Part shown: piece by piece, positions 35,110 to 43,954 of the stretch | Numbering within the stretch: the first letter of the stretch is position 1 | Layout of the letters: each line of letters begins with the position of its first letter | Assembly (NCBI RefSeq): GCF_900156165.1 | Contig: NZ_FTMY01000012.1 | Location: 124,001-188,000, forward strand | Length of the DNA stretch: 64,000 bases | Direction: 5' to 3' | DNA from: Pseudacidovorax sp. RU35E | GTDB taxonomy: Bacteria; Pseudomonadota; Gammaproteobacteria; Burkholderiales; Burkholderiaceae_C | The notes under the pieces: generated by a model | Database searches by the model: none | What the model saw: only the letters and a program-made list of their open reading frames with translations | Told to the model about the DNA's origin: nothing | Translations under genes and position numbers: made by a program

Positions 35110-35943
35110 TCAGCTTTGCGCTGACGCGCGGCACATGAGGTCCGCAAAGGCATCGGCGCGCATGCCCACGCGCGCGCCCAGGGCGCGGGCCCGGTGGTTG
35201 ATGTGGCTGAGCACGCCGCTTTCATAGGTCGAGCGCCCATCACCGATGCGGGCACTGCTCGCGGCCACGGTGGCACCCGCAATGCCGCGCGCGTCCAGGG
35301 CCGGCAGGCGCGAGATGCCTGCGTTGTCCACGCCCACGCCCGCGTCGTTGTAGAGCGCGGCGAAGACGTCCACCTTGATGGCGGTCGCAGCCTGGCCACC
35401 GAGCAGGCCGCCGTGCGAGCCCGTCAGCGCCACCGCCCCCACGTCCTGCGGCGTGACCAGCGAGGCCGAATCCATCAGCACCAGGGTCCGCTGCGCGCCG
35501 GGCAGCGCACGGGTCTCGCGGGCTTCCTGGGGTGGATCGCCGGGATCGGCAGCGGCCAGTTTGGCAATCCGCAATCGATCGATGGCGTCGGCCACTGACA
35601 TGCCAACGTGCAGGCCAAGGTGCGCCGCGGCGCTGTTGACATGCGAGAGCCGGCCGCGCCGCAGGTGATCGGCGCCGTCGCCGATGCGTGCGCTGCGATG
35701 GTCGACGGCCACACAGGGCACGCCATGGCGGTCGCAGAGTTCCAGGCCACCGATGCCAGCCTGTGCCAGCCCTACGCCTGCGTCGTTGAGCACGACGGCG
35801 ATCACGCCCGCCGCCAGGGCCTCGTGCGCGGCGAACAGGCCGGCATGCGAGGCTGCCACCGCCACGGCGCCACGAGCGTCGGCCTGCAGCTTGGTGACCG
35901 AATCGGCCACGACCAGCGGGTTCGGGGGAGCCTGCCTGGTCAT
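35110..35943 (-). CDS. Internally duplicated protein of unknown function, first gene of the IclR-linked operon
   Basis: 277 residues from ATG 35943. The chain is two tandem copies of a ~120-residue unit. Copy 1 has 'SHAGLFAAHEALAAG', 'VVLNDAGVGLAQAGIGGLEL', 'DHRSARIGDGADHL' and 'GRLSHVNSAAAHLGLHVGMS'; copy 2 has 'GSHGGLLGGQAATA', 'ALYNDAGVGVDNAGISRLPA', 'SSARIGDGRSTY' and 'GVLSHINHRARALGARVGMR'. The near-invariant NDAGVG, SARIGDG and SH(V/I)N motifs look catalytic or ligand-binding. I cannot name the family. The operon also encodes a ThDP enzyme, an alcohol dehydrogenase and a Bug receptor, so an enzymatic step on a small organic acid is plausible. Confidence 0.8.
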   Translation of the reverse strand: MTRQAPPNPLVVADSVTKLQADARGAVAVAASHAGLFAAHEALAAGVIAVVLNDAGVGLAQAGIGGLELCDRHGVPCVAVDHRSARIGDGADHLRRGRLSHVNSAAAHLGLHVGMSVADAIDRLRIAKLAAADPGDPPQEARETRALPGAQRTLVLMDSASLVTPQDVGAVALTGSHGGLLGGQAATAIKVDVFAALYNDAGVGVDNAGISRLPALDARGIAGATVAASSARIGDGRSTYESGVLSHINHRARALGARVGMRADAFADLMCRASAQS

Positions 35944-36069
35944 CGGCTGCGGCCTCCAGCCAACCGCATGCCACGCGCGGTTTCCCGTGCGCGGGCATTC
36001 GCAGGCTGCGTGGCGAAACCCCTGGCTACCATCGGCGCTTCCGCAGAACAGGGCGCAACGCCCCTTCCC

Positions 36070-36882
36070 ATGGCATCCGCAGAAAGACCGGCCGGCTCGC
36101 AGGACGAGGACAGCCGTGAGCCCCCCGTCAAGGTGATCGACCGAGCCGCGCGCATGCTGCGCGCGCTGGCCCAGCATCCACACCAGGGGTCCAGCTTCAC
36201 GGAGCTCATGGAAAGCACGGGCCTGGGCAAGTCGACCACCCACCGTCTTCTGGCGGCGCTGGTCGACACGGGGCTGGCCTTCCAGGACATCGGCAGCCGC
36301 CGGTATCGGCTCGGCAGCGCAGTCGCCATGCTCGCGGCGGGGGCGCTGGCGCAGTGGCGCGTCGCGGCCTGCCAGCCCTCGCTGCAGCGGCTGGCCGAGG
36401 CCACGCAGGACACGGTCTTCGCCCAAGTCGCCGAAGGCACGGCCGCCGTGTGCATCGGTCGCGCCACGGGCAGTTTTCCGATCCGCACCCTCACCCTAGA
36501 CGTGGGCGACCGGCGCCCGCTGGGCGTGGGCGCCGGCAGCCTCGCGCTGCTGTCGGCCATGCCCGACGCCGACGTGGCCAAGGTACTGGAGCGCAACCTC
36601 CGATGGCTGGAGGACTTTCCTTCCCACACGCCGGCCGTGATCCGCGAGCTGGTCACACAGACCCGGCGTGACGGCTTCTCCTTCAACACCGGCCGCATCG
36701 TCCCCGGCATGCTGGCGGTGGGCGTGCCGGTGGTCGATGCCAAGGGACTGGTGCTGGCCTCGTTGAGCGTGGCCGCCATCACCGACCGAATGGCCCGGCC
36801 TCGCGCGCTGGAGATCGCCGGGCTGCTGCAGGCCGAAGCCCGGGCGCTGGCCGCGCGCATGGCGGAGGACCAGCCGGCGTAG
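36070..36882 (+). CDS. IclR-family transcriptional regulator
   Basis: 270 residues from ATG 36070; the longer open frame upstream is antisense to the duplicated protein. The winged HTH ('SSFTELMESTGLGKSTTHRL') precedes the IclR effector domain ('FAQVAEGTAAVCIGRATGSF', 'PLGVGAGSLALLSAMPDADV', 'VPVVDAKGLVLASLSVAAI'). It is divergent from the ThDP/ADH/Bug operon and convergent with the SDR gene, whose promoter region holds a palindrome of the type IclR proteins bind. It likely controls both units. Confidence 0.9.
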   Translation: MASAERPAGSQDEDSREPPVKVIDRAARMLRALAQHPHQGSSFTELMESTGLGKSTTHRLLAALVDTGLAFQDIGSRRYRLGSAVAMLAAGALAQWRVAACQPSLQRLAEATQDTVFAQVAEGTAAVCIGRATGSFPIRTLTLDVGDRRPLGVGAGSLALLSAMPDADVAKVLERNLRWLEDFPSHTPAVIRELVTQTRRDGFSFNTGRIVPGMLAVGVPVVDAKGLVLASLSVAAITDRMARPRALEIAGLLQAEARALAARMAEDQPA

Positions 36883-36934
36883 CTGGGCCGCGACGCCGCA
36901 CCGGCAGCGCGCGCTGCAACAGCGGCCCGGCCGC

Positions 36935-37729
36935 CTAGCGCGCGGCGCAACTCTTGCCCCCGTCCACCGGCAGGACCACGCCGGTGATGTACGCGGCCTC
37001 GTCGGAGGCCAGGAAGGCGGCGGCGTTCGCCACGTCCCACGCGGTGCCCATGCGGCCCATGGGACTGGCGGCATGACGCGCCTTGCGCATGGCTTCGACG
37101 TCCTCGAAGTGGCCGGCGATCTGCTGGTAGATCAGCGGCGTGTCCATCACGCCCGGCAGCACGGCGTTGGCGCGGATGCCTCGCGCCGCATAACGCACCG
37201 CGAGGGCGCGGGTGAAATGGTTCAGCCCGGCCTTGGCCGTCTGGTAGGCGAAGTACGGGTACTGGTTGATCTGCAGCGACGCCAGCGAGGAGATGTTGAC
37301 GATGGCGCCGCTTCCCTGCGCCAGCATGCCCGGCAGCACGTGCTTGCACGAGAGGAACGCACTGGACAGGTTGATGTCCAGGCTGCGCTGCCAGTCCTGC
37401 TCGCTCAGCTCCACCGGATCTCCCATGACGGTGATGCCCACGTTGTTGTGAAGCACGTCGATGCGGCCATGCAGCGCCAGCGTCTGGGCCACCACATCGG
37501 CCACTTGGCCACTGGCGCTGGCATCGGCCGCCATCGCGGTCATGCTCAGGCCTTCCTGCCGCAGGGCGGCCTCGGTTTCCTGGGCAGCGTCTAGACGCAG
37601 GTCCACGCCCACCACAAGGGCGCCCTCGTGGGCGTACACGGCAGCCGCAGCCTTGCCATTGCCCCAACCGGGGCCGGACGAACCGGCGCCGAAGATCAGG
37701 ACCACCTTGTCTTTGAACCTGGCACGCAT
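36935..37729 (-). CDS. Short-chain dehydrogenase/reductase
   Basis: 264 residues. The classical SDR pattern is complete with a slightly unusual nucleotide loop: 'VVLIFGAGSSGPGWGNGKAA' in place of TGxxxGIG. Further motifs are 'DVLHNNVGI' (NNAG variant), catalytic Ser in 'IVNISSLAS', and the YxxxK pair in 'YFAYQTAKAGLNHF'. It is probably NAD-dependent. It faces the iclR gene's 3' end and has a GTTCCG/CGGAAC palindrome ahead of it, so it likely belongs to the same regulon. Confidence 0.9.
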   Translation of the reverse strand: MRARFKDKVVLIFGAGSSGPGWGNGKAAAAVYAHEGALVVGVDLRLDAAQETEAALRQEGLSMTAMAADASASGQVADVVAQTLALHGRIDVLHNNVGITVMGDPVELSEQDWQRSLDINLSSAFLSCKHVLPGMLAQGSGAIVNISSLASLQINQYPYFAYQTAKAGLNHFTRALAVRYAARGIRANAVLPGVMDTPLIYQQIAGHFEDVEAMRKARHAASPMGRMGTAWDVANAAAFLASDEAAYITGVVLPVDGGKSCAAR

Positions 37730-37744
37730 GCCTCGTCTCCATTT

Positions 37745-37761
37745 GTTCCGTTATTCGGAAC
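37745..37761. promoter_or_regulatory. Palindromic operator-like site ahead of the SDR gene
   Basis: GTTCCG-TTATT-CGGAAC is a perfect inverted repeat with a 5-base spacer, 16 bases upstream of the SDR start codon. Its position and symmetry fit a repressor or activator site, most simply for the nearby IclR-family protein. Confidence 0.55.
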
Positions 37762-37954
37762 TCCTTTATTCAATAAATGGAAATATAGAAATCGACCGCG
37801 AGGCTGTCAACGACCGGATTGCGCCTGCTCAGGTGAACAGCGTCCGGCTACCACCAAGCTGCCAAGCGCAAGCCAGCGCTCTTGCCAAGCACCCAGCAGG
37901 TTGTCCTGAGCCTTCTAGCTGCGCGCAATCGGACCGGCCACTTCGTCCTGAAGG

Positions 37955-38866
37955 TTGCATCTACGTCAGAAGGAAACGCTGGTCGCCTTGAGCGAGGCCG
38001 CCATCTCTCGCGGCGCTCCCGAGCGCCTGCACTTGAGCCAGCCCGCACTCGACAAGATGCTGGGCGAGGTCGAGGCCGGCTTCGACGCCCGCCTCTTCGA
38101 GCGCAGCCATCAAGGCATGCAGCCGAATGCGCTGGGCCCGGGTGTAGTCCACCGTGCGCGATCCGTGCTCCACGAACTGGAGCGGGCGACCGAGGAAGTC
38201 GAGGCACTGCGGCTTGGTGCCGTCGCCCCGCTGCGGCTTGGCGCCCCATCCGTCACCGCCAGCGTGCCGGCCGCCGTGGCCGCGCTGCGCTGAAAGGTGC
38301 CCGGGGCCGTGGTGCAGATCCGCGAGGGCCGGGTGCACGAGCTGATCCAGCGCCTCATGGTGGGCGAGCTGGACTGCGCGTTCGGTGCTGTCATGCCCGA
38401 GCTGCTGGCCAGCGACGTGATACCACGGCTGCAACCCGTGCTCATGCTGGAGGACGAGTTGTGCGTACTGACCGCCGGCGCTGCGCTGCGCACTGGCAAA
38501 CGGCGGCTGCGCTGGGCCCACTTGCTGACGCCGCCTGGATGGCGCCGCCGCGCGACACGCTGGTGCGGCAGGCTTTTATGACGGCCTTCCCTCAATGAGG
38601 GCGTGCCGCCGCCAGTCCCTGTGATCGAAGTCATTTCCTCCGTCACCATCGGTTCCCTGCTCCGTGCGGCTCCGGAGGTGCTTTGCGCGGTGCGCCGCGA
38701 ACATGCCGCCGAAGGGGGTGGCGCGCGGCGGCATGCGGCGCGTGGACGTCTCGCCCCACGTACCGCCGCCGCCATTCGGACTGTTCATTCGCAAGGGCGA
38801 CCTGCCGGACATCCAATTGTCTTGGCCTTCGCCGATGGATTGCGGGACGTGGCGAGGCCCGATTGA
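37955..38866 (+). pseudogene. LysR-family regulator, inactivated
   Basis: From a TTG at 37955 the frame gives a typical LysR HTH ('LHLSQPALDKMLGEVEAGFD' and 'ARLFERSHQGMQPNALGPGV'). It hits a stop at 38291-38293 and resumes in the same frame with effector-domain sequence ('VQIREGRVHELIQRLMVGEL'). A frameshift near 38545 moves the remaining homology to another frame ('VIEVISSVTIGSLLRAAPEV', ending near 38866). One stop and at least one frameshift make it non-functional. It points the same way as the downstream hydrolase operon and may once have controlled it. Confidence 0.75.
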
Positions 38867-39249
38867 GGATGCGGCCCGTGCACGTCAGTTCGCCTGGTCA
38901 ATGGCGCGAAAGCCGAAGCCCTCGAACACCACGTCGTCCGATCTGCGACTCATCGCTGGTTCAACGGCGGCAATAGGCCTTGCGTTTGAACGAGCCATTC
39001 CCAAGGAGGACGCGATCGCTCCGGGAGATCGTCGTGAGTGGCTCTCGTTGAAGAAGCCTGGCGGCATGCCTTGCGTGACTCCGGCTGGTCGGATGGTGAG
39101 ATCGGTGGCCGCGCAGTCGGTTGAACGAAATACTTGCATCTCGGCGCGCCACGTCAGTGCCCGCCGCAGAGCGCCGCCATGACCTGCGAGGTCATCGCTT
39201 TTCATCGCCCGGCTCCACACACTCGGTGCACCTCAACCAGGAGCTGAAC
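38867..39249. other. Intergenic region ahead of the hydrolase operon
   Basis: 383 bases following the lysR remnant. The frames crossing it show no conserved protein content. The downstream end holds the ribosome-binding site (CAGGAG) of the SnoaL-like gene. No clear operator was recognised. Confidence 0.45.
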
Positions 39250-39612
39250 ATGATCGATCCGAACACCCTCGCCCGCGACTATCTGGCCGTGTGGAACGAC
39301 GCCGACGACGCCTCGCGCGACCGTCGCCTGGCCGCCAACTGGCGGGCCGATGCCTGCTATGCCGACCCGATGATGCAAGGCGAAGGCCGCGACGGCATCG
39401 CCACGATGATCTCGGCCGCGCGCACGCAGTTTCCCGGCCATGCCTTCACCCTTCGCGGCACGCCCGACACGCACGGCCACTTCGTGCGCTTCTCGTGGAC
39501 GCTGGCGCCGGACGGCGGCTCCGCGGTGGCCGCCGGAACCGACGTCGTGCGGTTGGATGCCGAGGGCCACATCGCCGAAGTGATCGGCTTCCTCGACGGT
39601 TCCGCCGCATGA
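39250..39612 (+). CDS. SnoaL/NTF2-like fold protein
   Basis: 120 residues from ATG 39250, preceded by CAGGAGCTGAAC. The sequence ('LARDYLAVWNDADD', 'ADACYADPMMQGEGRDGIAT', 'HGHFVRFSWTLAPDGG', 'IAEVIGFLDGS') is the small cone-shaped SnoaL-like domain found in ligand-binding proteins and small isomerases or hydrolases. Its stop overlaps the next start (ATGA), so it is co-translated with the alpha/beta hydrolase. Its exact function is not predictable. Confidence 0.82.
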   Translation: MIDPNTLARDYLAVWNDADDASRDRRLAANWRADACYADPMMQGEGRDGIATMISAARTQFPGHAFTLRGTPDTHGHFVRFSWTLAPDGGSAVAAGTDVVRLDAEGHIAEVIGFLDGSAA

Positions 39613-40403
39613 GCCGCGCCTCGATTCCACGCGGCGATGGCCACGCGCTGCATGTCCGCGACTGGGGCGAGGGGCCGCCCGTGGTGCTGCTGGCAGGCTG
39701 GGCCATGGATGGCCGCATCTGGGGCGAGACCATGCTGCACCTCAACGCCGCCGGACTGCGCACCATCGCCTACGACCGCAACGGCCATGGCCGGTCCACC
39801 GACCGGCCCGGCTACGACTACGACGCACTGGCCGACGACCTGGCTGCGGTGCTGGAAGGCCTGGACCTGCGCGGCGTCACACTGGTGGCCCACTCGGGCG
39901 CGGGCGGCGAGGCCCTGCGCTATCTCGCGCGCCATGGCCGTGCGCGGGTGGCGCGGCTGATCCTCGTGGGCGCCACCGGTCCGCGCGTGATCGGCCAGGG
40001 CGGGATCACGGCCGAAATGGTGGACCTGCTGTGCGGACAGCTCGGCAGCGACTTGTCGGGCTGGATCGACGCCAACATCGACCCCTTCGCGCCCGGCTCC
40101 CCCGCGCGCATCAACGACTGGATGGCTGCAATGGTGCTGGACTGCTCCCGTCGCGCGGTCGTGGAGTTCCAGCGGACCATCGCCCATACCGACCTCTCGG
40201 CGGATGCGGCCAGCGTCAACCTGCCAGTGACCATCATCCATGGCGATCGCGACGTTTCCGCGCCGCTGGACCTCAGCGGACGCGTCTACGCAGAAACGAT
40301 CCGGGGCGCCGAACTCGTCGTGTACGAGGGCGTGGCGCACGGCGTCATGGTGACGCATGCGCGCCGGCTGGCCGATGACATCGCACGACGGGTAGCATCA
40401 TGA
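39609..40403 (+). CDS. Alpha/beta hydrolase
   Basis: 264 residues. Hydrolase fold motifs: oxyanion-hole region 'VVLLAGWAMDGRIW', nucleophile elbow GHSxG-like 'LVAHSGAGGEAL', Asp in 'IIHGDRDVSAPLD' and His in 'YEGVAHGVMVTH'. The triad is complete. The layout resembles the non-haem chloroperoxidase/esterase group ('YDRNGHGRSTDRP'). It is overlapped at both ends by neighbours (ATGA), placing it in a four-gene catabolic operon. Confidence 0.9.
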   Translation: MSRASIPRGDGHALHVRDWGEGPPVVLLAGWAMDGRIWGETMLHLNAAGLRTIAYDRNGHGRSTDRPGYDYDALADDLAAVLEGLDLRGVTLVAHSGAGGEALRYLARHGRARVARLILVGATGPRVIGQGGITAEMVDLLCGQLGSDLSGWIDANIDPFAPGSPARINDWMAAMVLDCSRRAVVEFQRTIAHTDLSADAASVNLPVTIIHGDRDVSAPLDLSGRVYAETIRGAELVVYEGVAHGVMVTHARRLADDIARRVAS

Positions 40404-40813
40404 TCGCGCCTGGCATCGCCCACGAACTCATCGCGGCCCGGTTGCTCGGTTCGCCCGTCGCACTGCAGCTCGGCCTGCGCCTCGCCCACGCAGAACCTGG
40501 CAAGGTGCAGATGCGATTGCCGTTTTCGGGCGGCAACGTCACCGAAGGCGCGTTGGTGCATGGAGGGGTGATTGCCACCTTGGCCGATGTCGTGGCCGTC
40601 GCCACCGCGGTATCCGCCGCCCACCGACCGCCAGCCGGAGGGGCGACTGCCAGCCTGGCGATCACCTACCTCTCACCGGCCGAGGGCTGCGCGCTGCTCG
40701 CGACCGGACTGGCGCTGCGCAGTGGCGCGCGCCAGCATGCCGTGCGGGTGGAGGTCGCGAGCGATATGGGCATTGCGATCGCGCAGGCGCTGATGACCGT
40801 CGTGCTGACCTGA
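40400..40813 (+). CDS. PaaI-type hotdog thioesterase
   Basis: 137 residues. The hotdog core has 'GNVTEGALVHGGVIATLADV' and 'ATASLAITYLSPA', the pattern of PaaI-like acyl-CoA thioesterases, with the Asp in 'LADV' as the catalytic residue. It probably hydrolyses a CoA ester formed in the pathway of the neighbouring genes. The start overlaps the hydrolase stop (ATGA). Confidence 0.85.
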   Translation: MIAPGIAHELIAARLLGSPVALQLGLRLAHAEPGKVQMRLPFSGGNVTEGALVHGGVIATLADVVAVATAVSAAHRPPAGGATASLAITYLSPAEGCALLATGLALRSGARQHAVRVEVASDMGIAIAQALMTVVLT

Positions 40814-40838
40814 TCCGTCGCAACGGAGGCATCCATCG

Positions 40839-41141
40839 ATGAACGAGACCTACGTGATCACCTTCCATGTCAAGCCGGCGGAGGTGCGACGCTTTCATGC
40901 GTTGCTGGACGGCGTGCTCGATGCCATGCGCGGCGAAGCCACCTTCGTGCGGGCAGCACTGCACGTCGATCCGGACCGGCCAAACATGTTTCAGTTGCAC
41001 GAGACCTGGAGCGACCGGAAGGACGTGTTGACCGTGCAACTGCAGCGCGACTATCGGAGGGTGTGGCACGCCGCCCTCGAGGAAATCCTGGCCGAGCCTC
41101 GGAGCGTCGCCATCTGGACGCAGTTGCGGGCCGATCCGTGA
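40839..41141 (+). CDS. ABM-domain (quinol monooxygenase-like) protein
   Basis: 100 residues. It shows the dimeric alpha/beta-barrel pattern of antibiotic biosynthesis monooxygenases: 'TYVITFHVKPAEVRRFHALL', 'FVRAALHVDPDRPN' and 'FQLHETWSDRKDV'. Such proteins are small cofactor-free oxygenases or binding proteins. It follows the thioesterase by 25 bases and likely ends the operon. Confidence 0.82.
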   Translation: MNETYVITFHVKPAEVRRFHALLDGVLDAMRGEATFVRAALHVDPDRPNMFQLHETWSDRKDVLTVQLQRDYRRVWHAALEEILAEPRSVAIWTQLRADP

Positions 41142-41224
41142 AGCTGGTCCGACGCTAAGGCGAAGGCCCGTTCCTGAGCGCCGACACCCCAATCATTTTG
41201 GAGAGCCGGACGACACGCTCCCCC

Positions 41225-43762
41225 CTATCCATCTCGCCGTGCCGCTGCCAGCGTCTTGACCGCCTGCGCCAGCGACTGCCGCCTCGTCCAGTACGCCGCC
41301 CACGGATCACTCTTCCGGAACGACAGGTACTCCCGCGTCGTGAGAACGGTCCACTGCGCGCCGCTCTTGACCTCGCCGAGTTGCTCCCAGGCGATGGGCA
41401 TGGACACGCCCGTACCAAGCCGGGACCGCGCCGAGAACGCTGCGGCTGTGGTCTGCCCATGGCCATTGCGCAGGTAGTCGATGAAGATGCGGCCCTTGCG
41501 GTTGCTCGGCCCGCTCTTGGCGACGAAGCGCTGGGGAATCACCCGTGCCATGTGCGCCACGACGTCGCGCGAGAACTGCTTGACGGCGTCGAAGGCCAGC
41601 CGGGGCTGGATCGGCACGACCACATGCAAGCCCTTGCCACCTGAAGTCTTCAGCCAGGCGTCGAGTCCCAGTTCATGCAGCAGGGTGCGCGTGAGCAAAG
41701 CAGCCTCCTGCAGTTCGCCCCAGCTCACGCCCTCCCCCGGGTCCAGGTCGAACACGATCCGGTCCGGCTGGTCGATCTTTCGGACGGTCGAATTCCAGGT
41801 GTGGAACTCGACGGTGTTCATCTGTGCCGCCGCCACCAAGGCCTTGGCGCTGTCCACCACGAGCAGCGCCGCATGCCCGGGCCATAGGTCGGGGTCGAGC
41901 TGGCCGAGGCCGGGCACGCGCGTCTCCGGATGCTTCTGGAAGAACAGCTGACCGGTCACCCCCTGCGGTGCGCGCACCAGGGATACCGGCCGGTGCGCGA
42001 GGTGCGGCAACATCCATTCGGCGACGCTCTCGTAGTAGCGCACCAGATCCACCTTGCGCAGCCCCGTTGACGGGTCGATCACCCGATCCGGGTGCGTCAC
42101 CACCACAGGGGCGACCAACTTCGCCTTGCGCGGCTCGGCTCGCTTCTTCACCGCCTGTTCGATCCCGATATCCTGCGGCGGCTTGTCGGCGCGCACGCCC
42201 TTGAAGATGGCATGGCGCACATGCCGCTCGGGCGTCCATTCGGCGAATGCGACCTCGACCACCATCTTGGGGCGCACCCACCGCTCGTTGCCGGCACTGC
42301 GGCGGCTCCAACGTCCTGGCTTCACCGAACTGCGCTCAACCGCCGGCGTGTCCGTTTCCAGCACCCGGAGCCTGTCGTGCAGATCCCGTGCCGTCGCGGC
42401 GTCAAAGCCGGCGCCGACGTTGCCCACATAACGCAGCGCCTCGCCCTCATGTACCGCCAGCAGCAGGCCCCCCACCGCATTGGTCGTGCCGCCGCGCACC
42501 GTGTAGCCCACGACCACGAACTCCTGCCGCTTCTGGCACTTGAGCTTGAGCCAGGTATCGGAGCGCTCGGACACGTAGGAAGCCCGCGGGTCCTTCAGGA
42601 TCAGGCCCTCCAGGCCAAGCCGACAGGCTGCACCCAGCAACTGCGAGGGCTCGGCATCCAGCGCTTCGCTGAATCGCACCCGGTCGGAGCCACGCTCCTT
42701 CAGGAGCGCTTTCAGCACCAGACGGCGGCTGCGCAGCGGCACGGCGCGCAGATCGGTGTCGCCGACATAGGGCAGGTCGAAGACGAAGTAAGTGATGGAC
42801 TCGCTCTTCGCGCTGTCGATGGCGTTCTGCAGCGCACTGAAGCTGGGCACACCCTGGGTGTCCACGACGACGATCTCGCCGTCGATCCAGGCGTCGACCA
42901 AGCCCATCGCGTCGACGGCGTTGGCAAGGCTCTGAAGCTTGTCCGTCCAGTCGTGGCCATTGCGCGTGAAGAGCCTGCAGCGGCCCTGCTCGATGCGGGC
43001 CAGCAGGCGATAGCCATCGAACTTGTTCTCGGCGATCCAGTCGCCGCTTGGTACCTGCTCGGTCAGCCGGGCAAGTTGCGGCGCGAAGCTCTTCGGGAGC
43101 TTCTTGATCGGCAACGCATTGGCCAGGTCCGGTGCCTCGTCCTTACGGGGCGGCGGCGCTCTGGGCTCACGCTCTTCGACCAGCCCGAGCGGATGCGCCA
43201 CCACGCTGTCCGGTAATGCGGTGACGACGTCGTAGTCGGTACTGGACCGTGCCCAGGCATCGCCCTTCTTCTTGAAGAGCATCCACTGGTCCTGCTTCTT
43301 CTCCCCGGGCTTGGAGATGCGGACCAGCTCCCAGAGCCCGGCCAGCTTCTCGCCGTGCAGACGGAACAGGATCTTGCCGACCTCGAGGCCTTCGCGCGGG
43401 TCACCCATGGGCTCCCACGTGCCACGGTCCCAGATGATGACTTCGCCGGCGCCGTACTGCTTTGCAGGAATAGTGCCTTCAAAGCTGTTGTAGCCAAGCG
43501 GATGGTCTTCGACCTGGATGGCCATCGACTTCACGGCGGGATCGTACGAAGGGCCCTTCGGCACCGCCCAGCTCAGCATCACGCCGTCGAGCTCCAACCG
43601 GAAGTCGTAGTGCAGGCGGCTTGCCCAGTGCTTCTGGATGACAAAGCTCAGCGCCTGCGAGCGGAACTGCTGCTCCTGCCCTTGCGGCTCTGGCGTGATG
43701 GTGAAGTCGCGCTTGGCGGCGTACGCCTGCAGCCCGCGCCACTGCCGCGTGGATGCGGCCAT
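41225..43762 (-). CDS. ligD: Multifunctional DNA ligase LigD (phosphoesterase-ligase-polymerase)
   Basis: 845 residues, in the order phosphoesterase, ligase, polymerase. The 3'-phosphoesterase (~30-190) has 'HWASRLHYDFRLELDG' and 'EDHPLGYNSFEGTIP'. The ATP-dependent ligase has the adenylation motif 'ENKFDGYRLLA' and 'LEGLILKDPRASYVSERSDT'. The primase-like polymerase (~565-845) has 'IVFDLDPGEG', 'TSGGKGLHVVVPI' and 'IFIDYLRNGHGQTTAA'. LigD works with Ku in bacterial end joining, but no ku gene is in the window. It follows the DUF3606 gene by six bases. Confidence 0.94.
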   Translation of the reverse strand: MAASTRQWRGLQAYAAKRDFTITPEPQGQEQQFRSQALSFVIQKHWASRLHYDFRLELDGVMLSWAVPKGPSYDPAVKSMAIQVEDHPLGYNSFEGTIPAKQYGAGEVIIWDRGTWEPMGDPREGLEVGKILFRLHGEKLAGLWELVRISKPGEKKQDQWMLFKKKGDAWARSSTDYDVVTALPDSVVAHPLGLVEEREPRAPPPRKDEAPDLANALPIKKLPKSFAPQLARLTEQVPSGDWIAENKFDGYRLLARIEQGRCRLFTRNGHDWTDKLQSLANAVDAMGLVDAWIDGEIVVVDTQGVPSFSALQNAIDSAKSESITYFVFDLPYVGDTDLRAVPLRSRRLVLKALLKERGSDRVRFSEALDAEPSQLLGAACRLGLEGLILKDPRASYVSERSDTWLKLKCQKRQEFVVVGYTVRGGTTNAVGGLLLAVHEGEALRYVGNVGAGFDAATARDLHDRLRVLETDTPAVERSSVKPGRWSRRSAGNERWVRPKMVVEVAFAEWTPERHVRHAIFKGVRADKPPQDIGIEQAVKKRAEPRKAKLVAPVVVTHPDRVIDPSTGLRKVDLVRYYESVAEWMLPHLAHRPVSLVRAPQGVTGQLFFQKHPETRVPGLGQLDPDLWPGHAALLVVDSAKALVAAAQMNTVEFHTWNSTVRKIDQPDRIVFDLDPGEGVSWGELQEAALLTRTLLHELGLDAWLKTSGGKGLHVVVPIQPRLAFDAVKQFSRDVVAHMARVIPQRFVAKSGPSNRKGRIFIDYLRNGHGQTTAAAFSARSRLGTGVSMPIAWEQLGEVKSGAQWTVLTTREYLSFRKSDPWAAYWTRRQSLAQAVKTLAAARRDG

Positions 43763-43768
43763 GCGCGC

Positions 43769-43954
43769 CTACTTTTTCTCCGCGACGAGGTACTGCTCGA
43801 CATTCTTGGCTTCAGGGCCCACGGCCGCCACCGCCGTACGGAGTTGATCCGGCGTCACGCCGAATTTTTTGGCCCAGTCATGGACTTCGTAGTCCTCGTG
43901 GATGTTTATGCGGCTGCGGTCTTGCCCATGGGCTTGCGTACGGTCGTCCGACAT
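43769..43954 (-). CDS. DUF3606 small protein
   Basis: 61 residues from ATG 43954, with AGGAG upstream. The sequence ('RSRINIHEDYEVHDWAKKFG' and 'VTPDQLRTAVAAVG') is a clear DUF3606 protein. These are small helical proteins of unknown function, often near stress and DNA-repair genes. It lies directly upstream of ligD and is probably co-transcribed with it. A longer frame to 44095 has no conserved content before this start. Confidence 0.85.
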   Translation of the reverse strand: MSDDRTQAHGQDRSRINIHEDYEVHDWAKKFGVTPDQLRTAVAAVGPEAKNVEQYLVAEKK

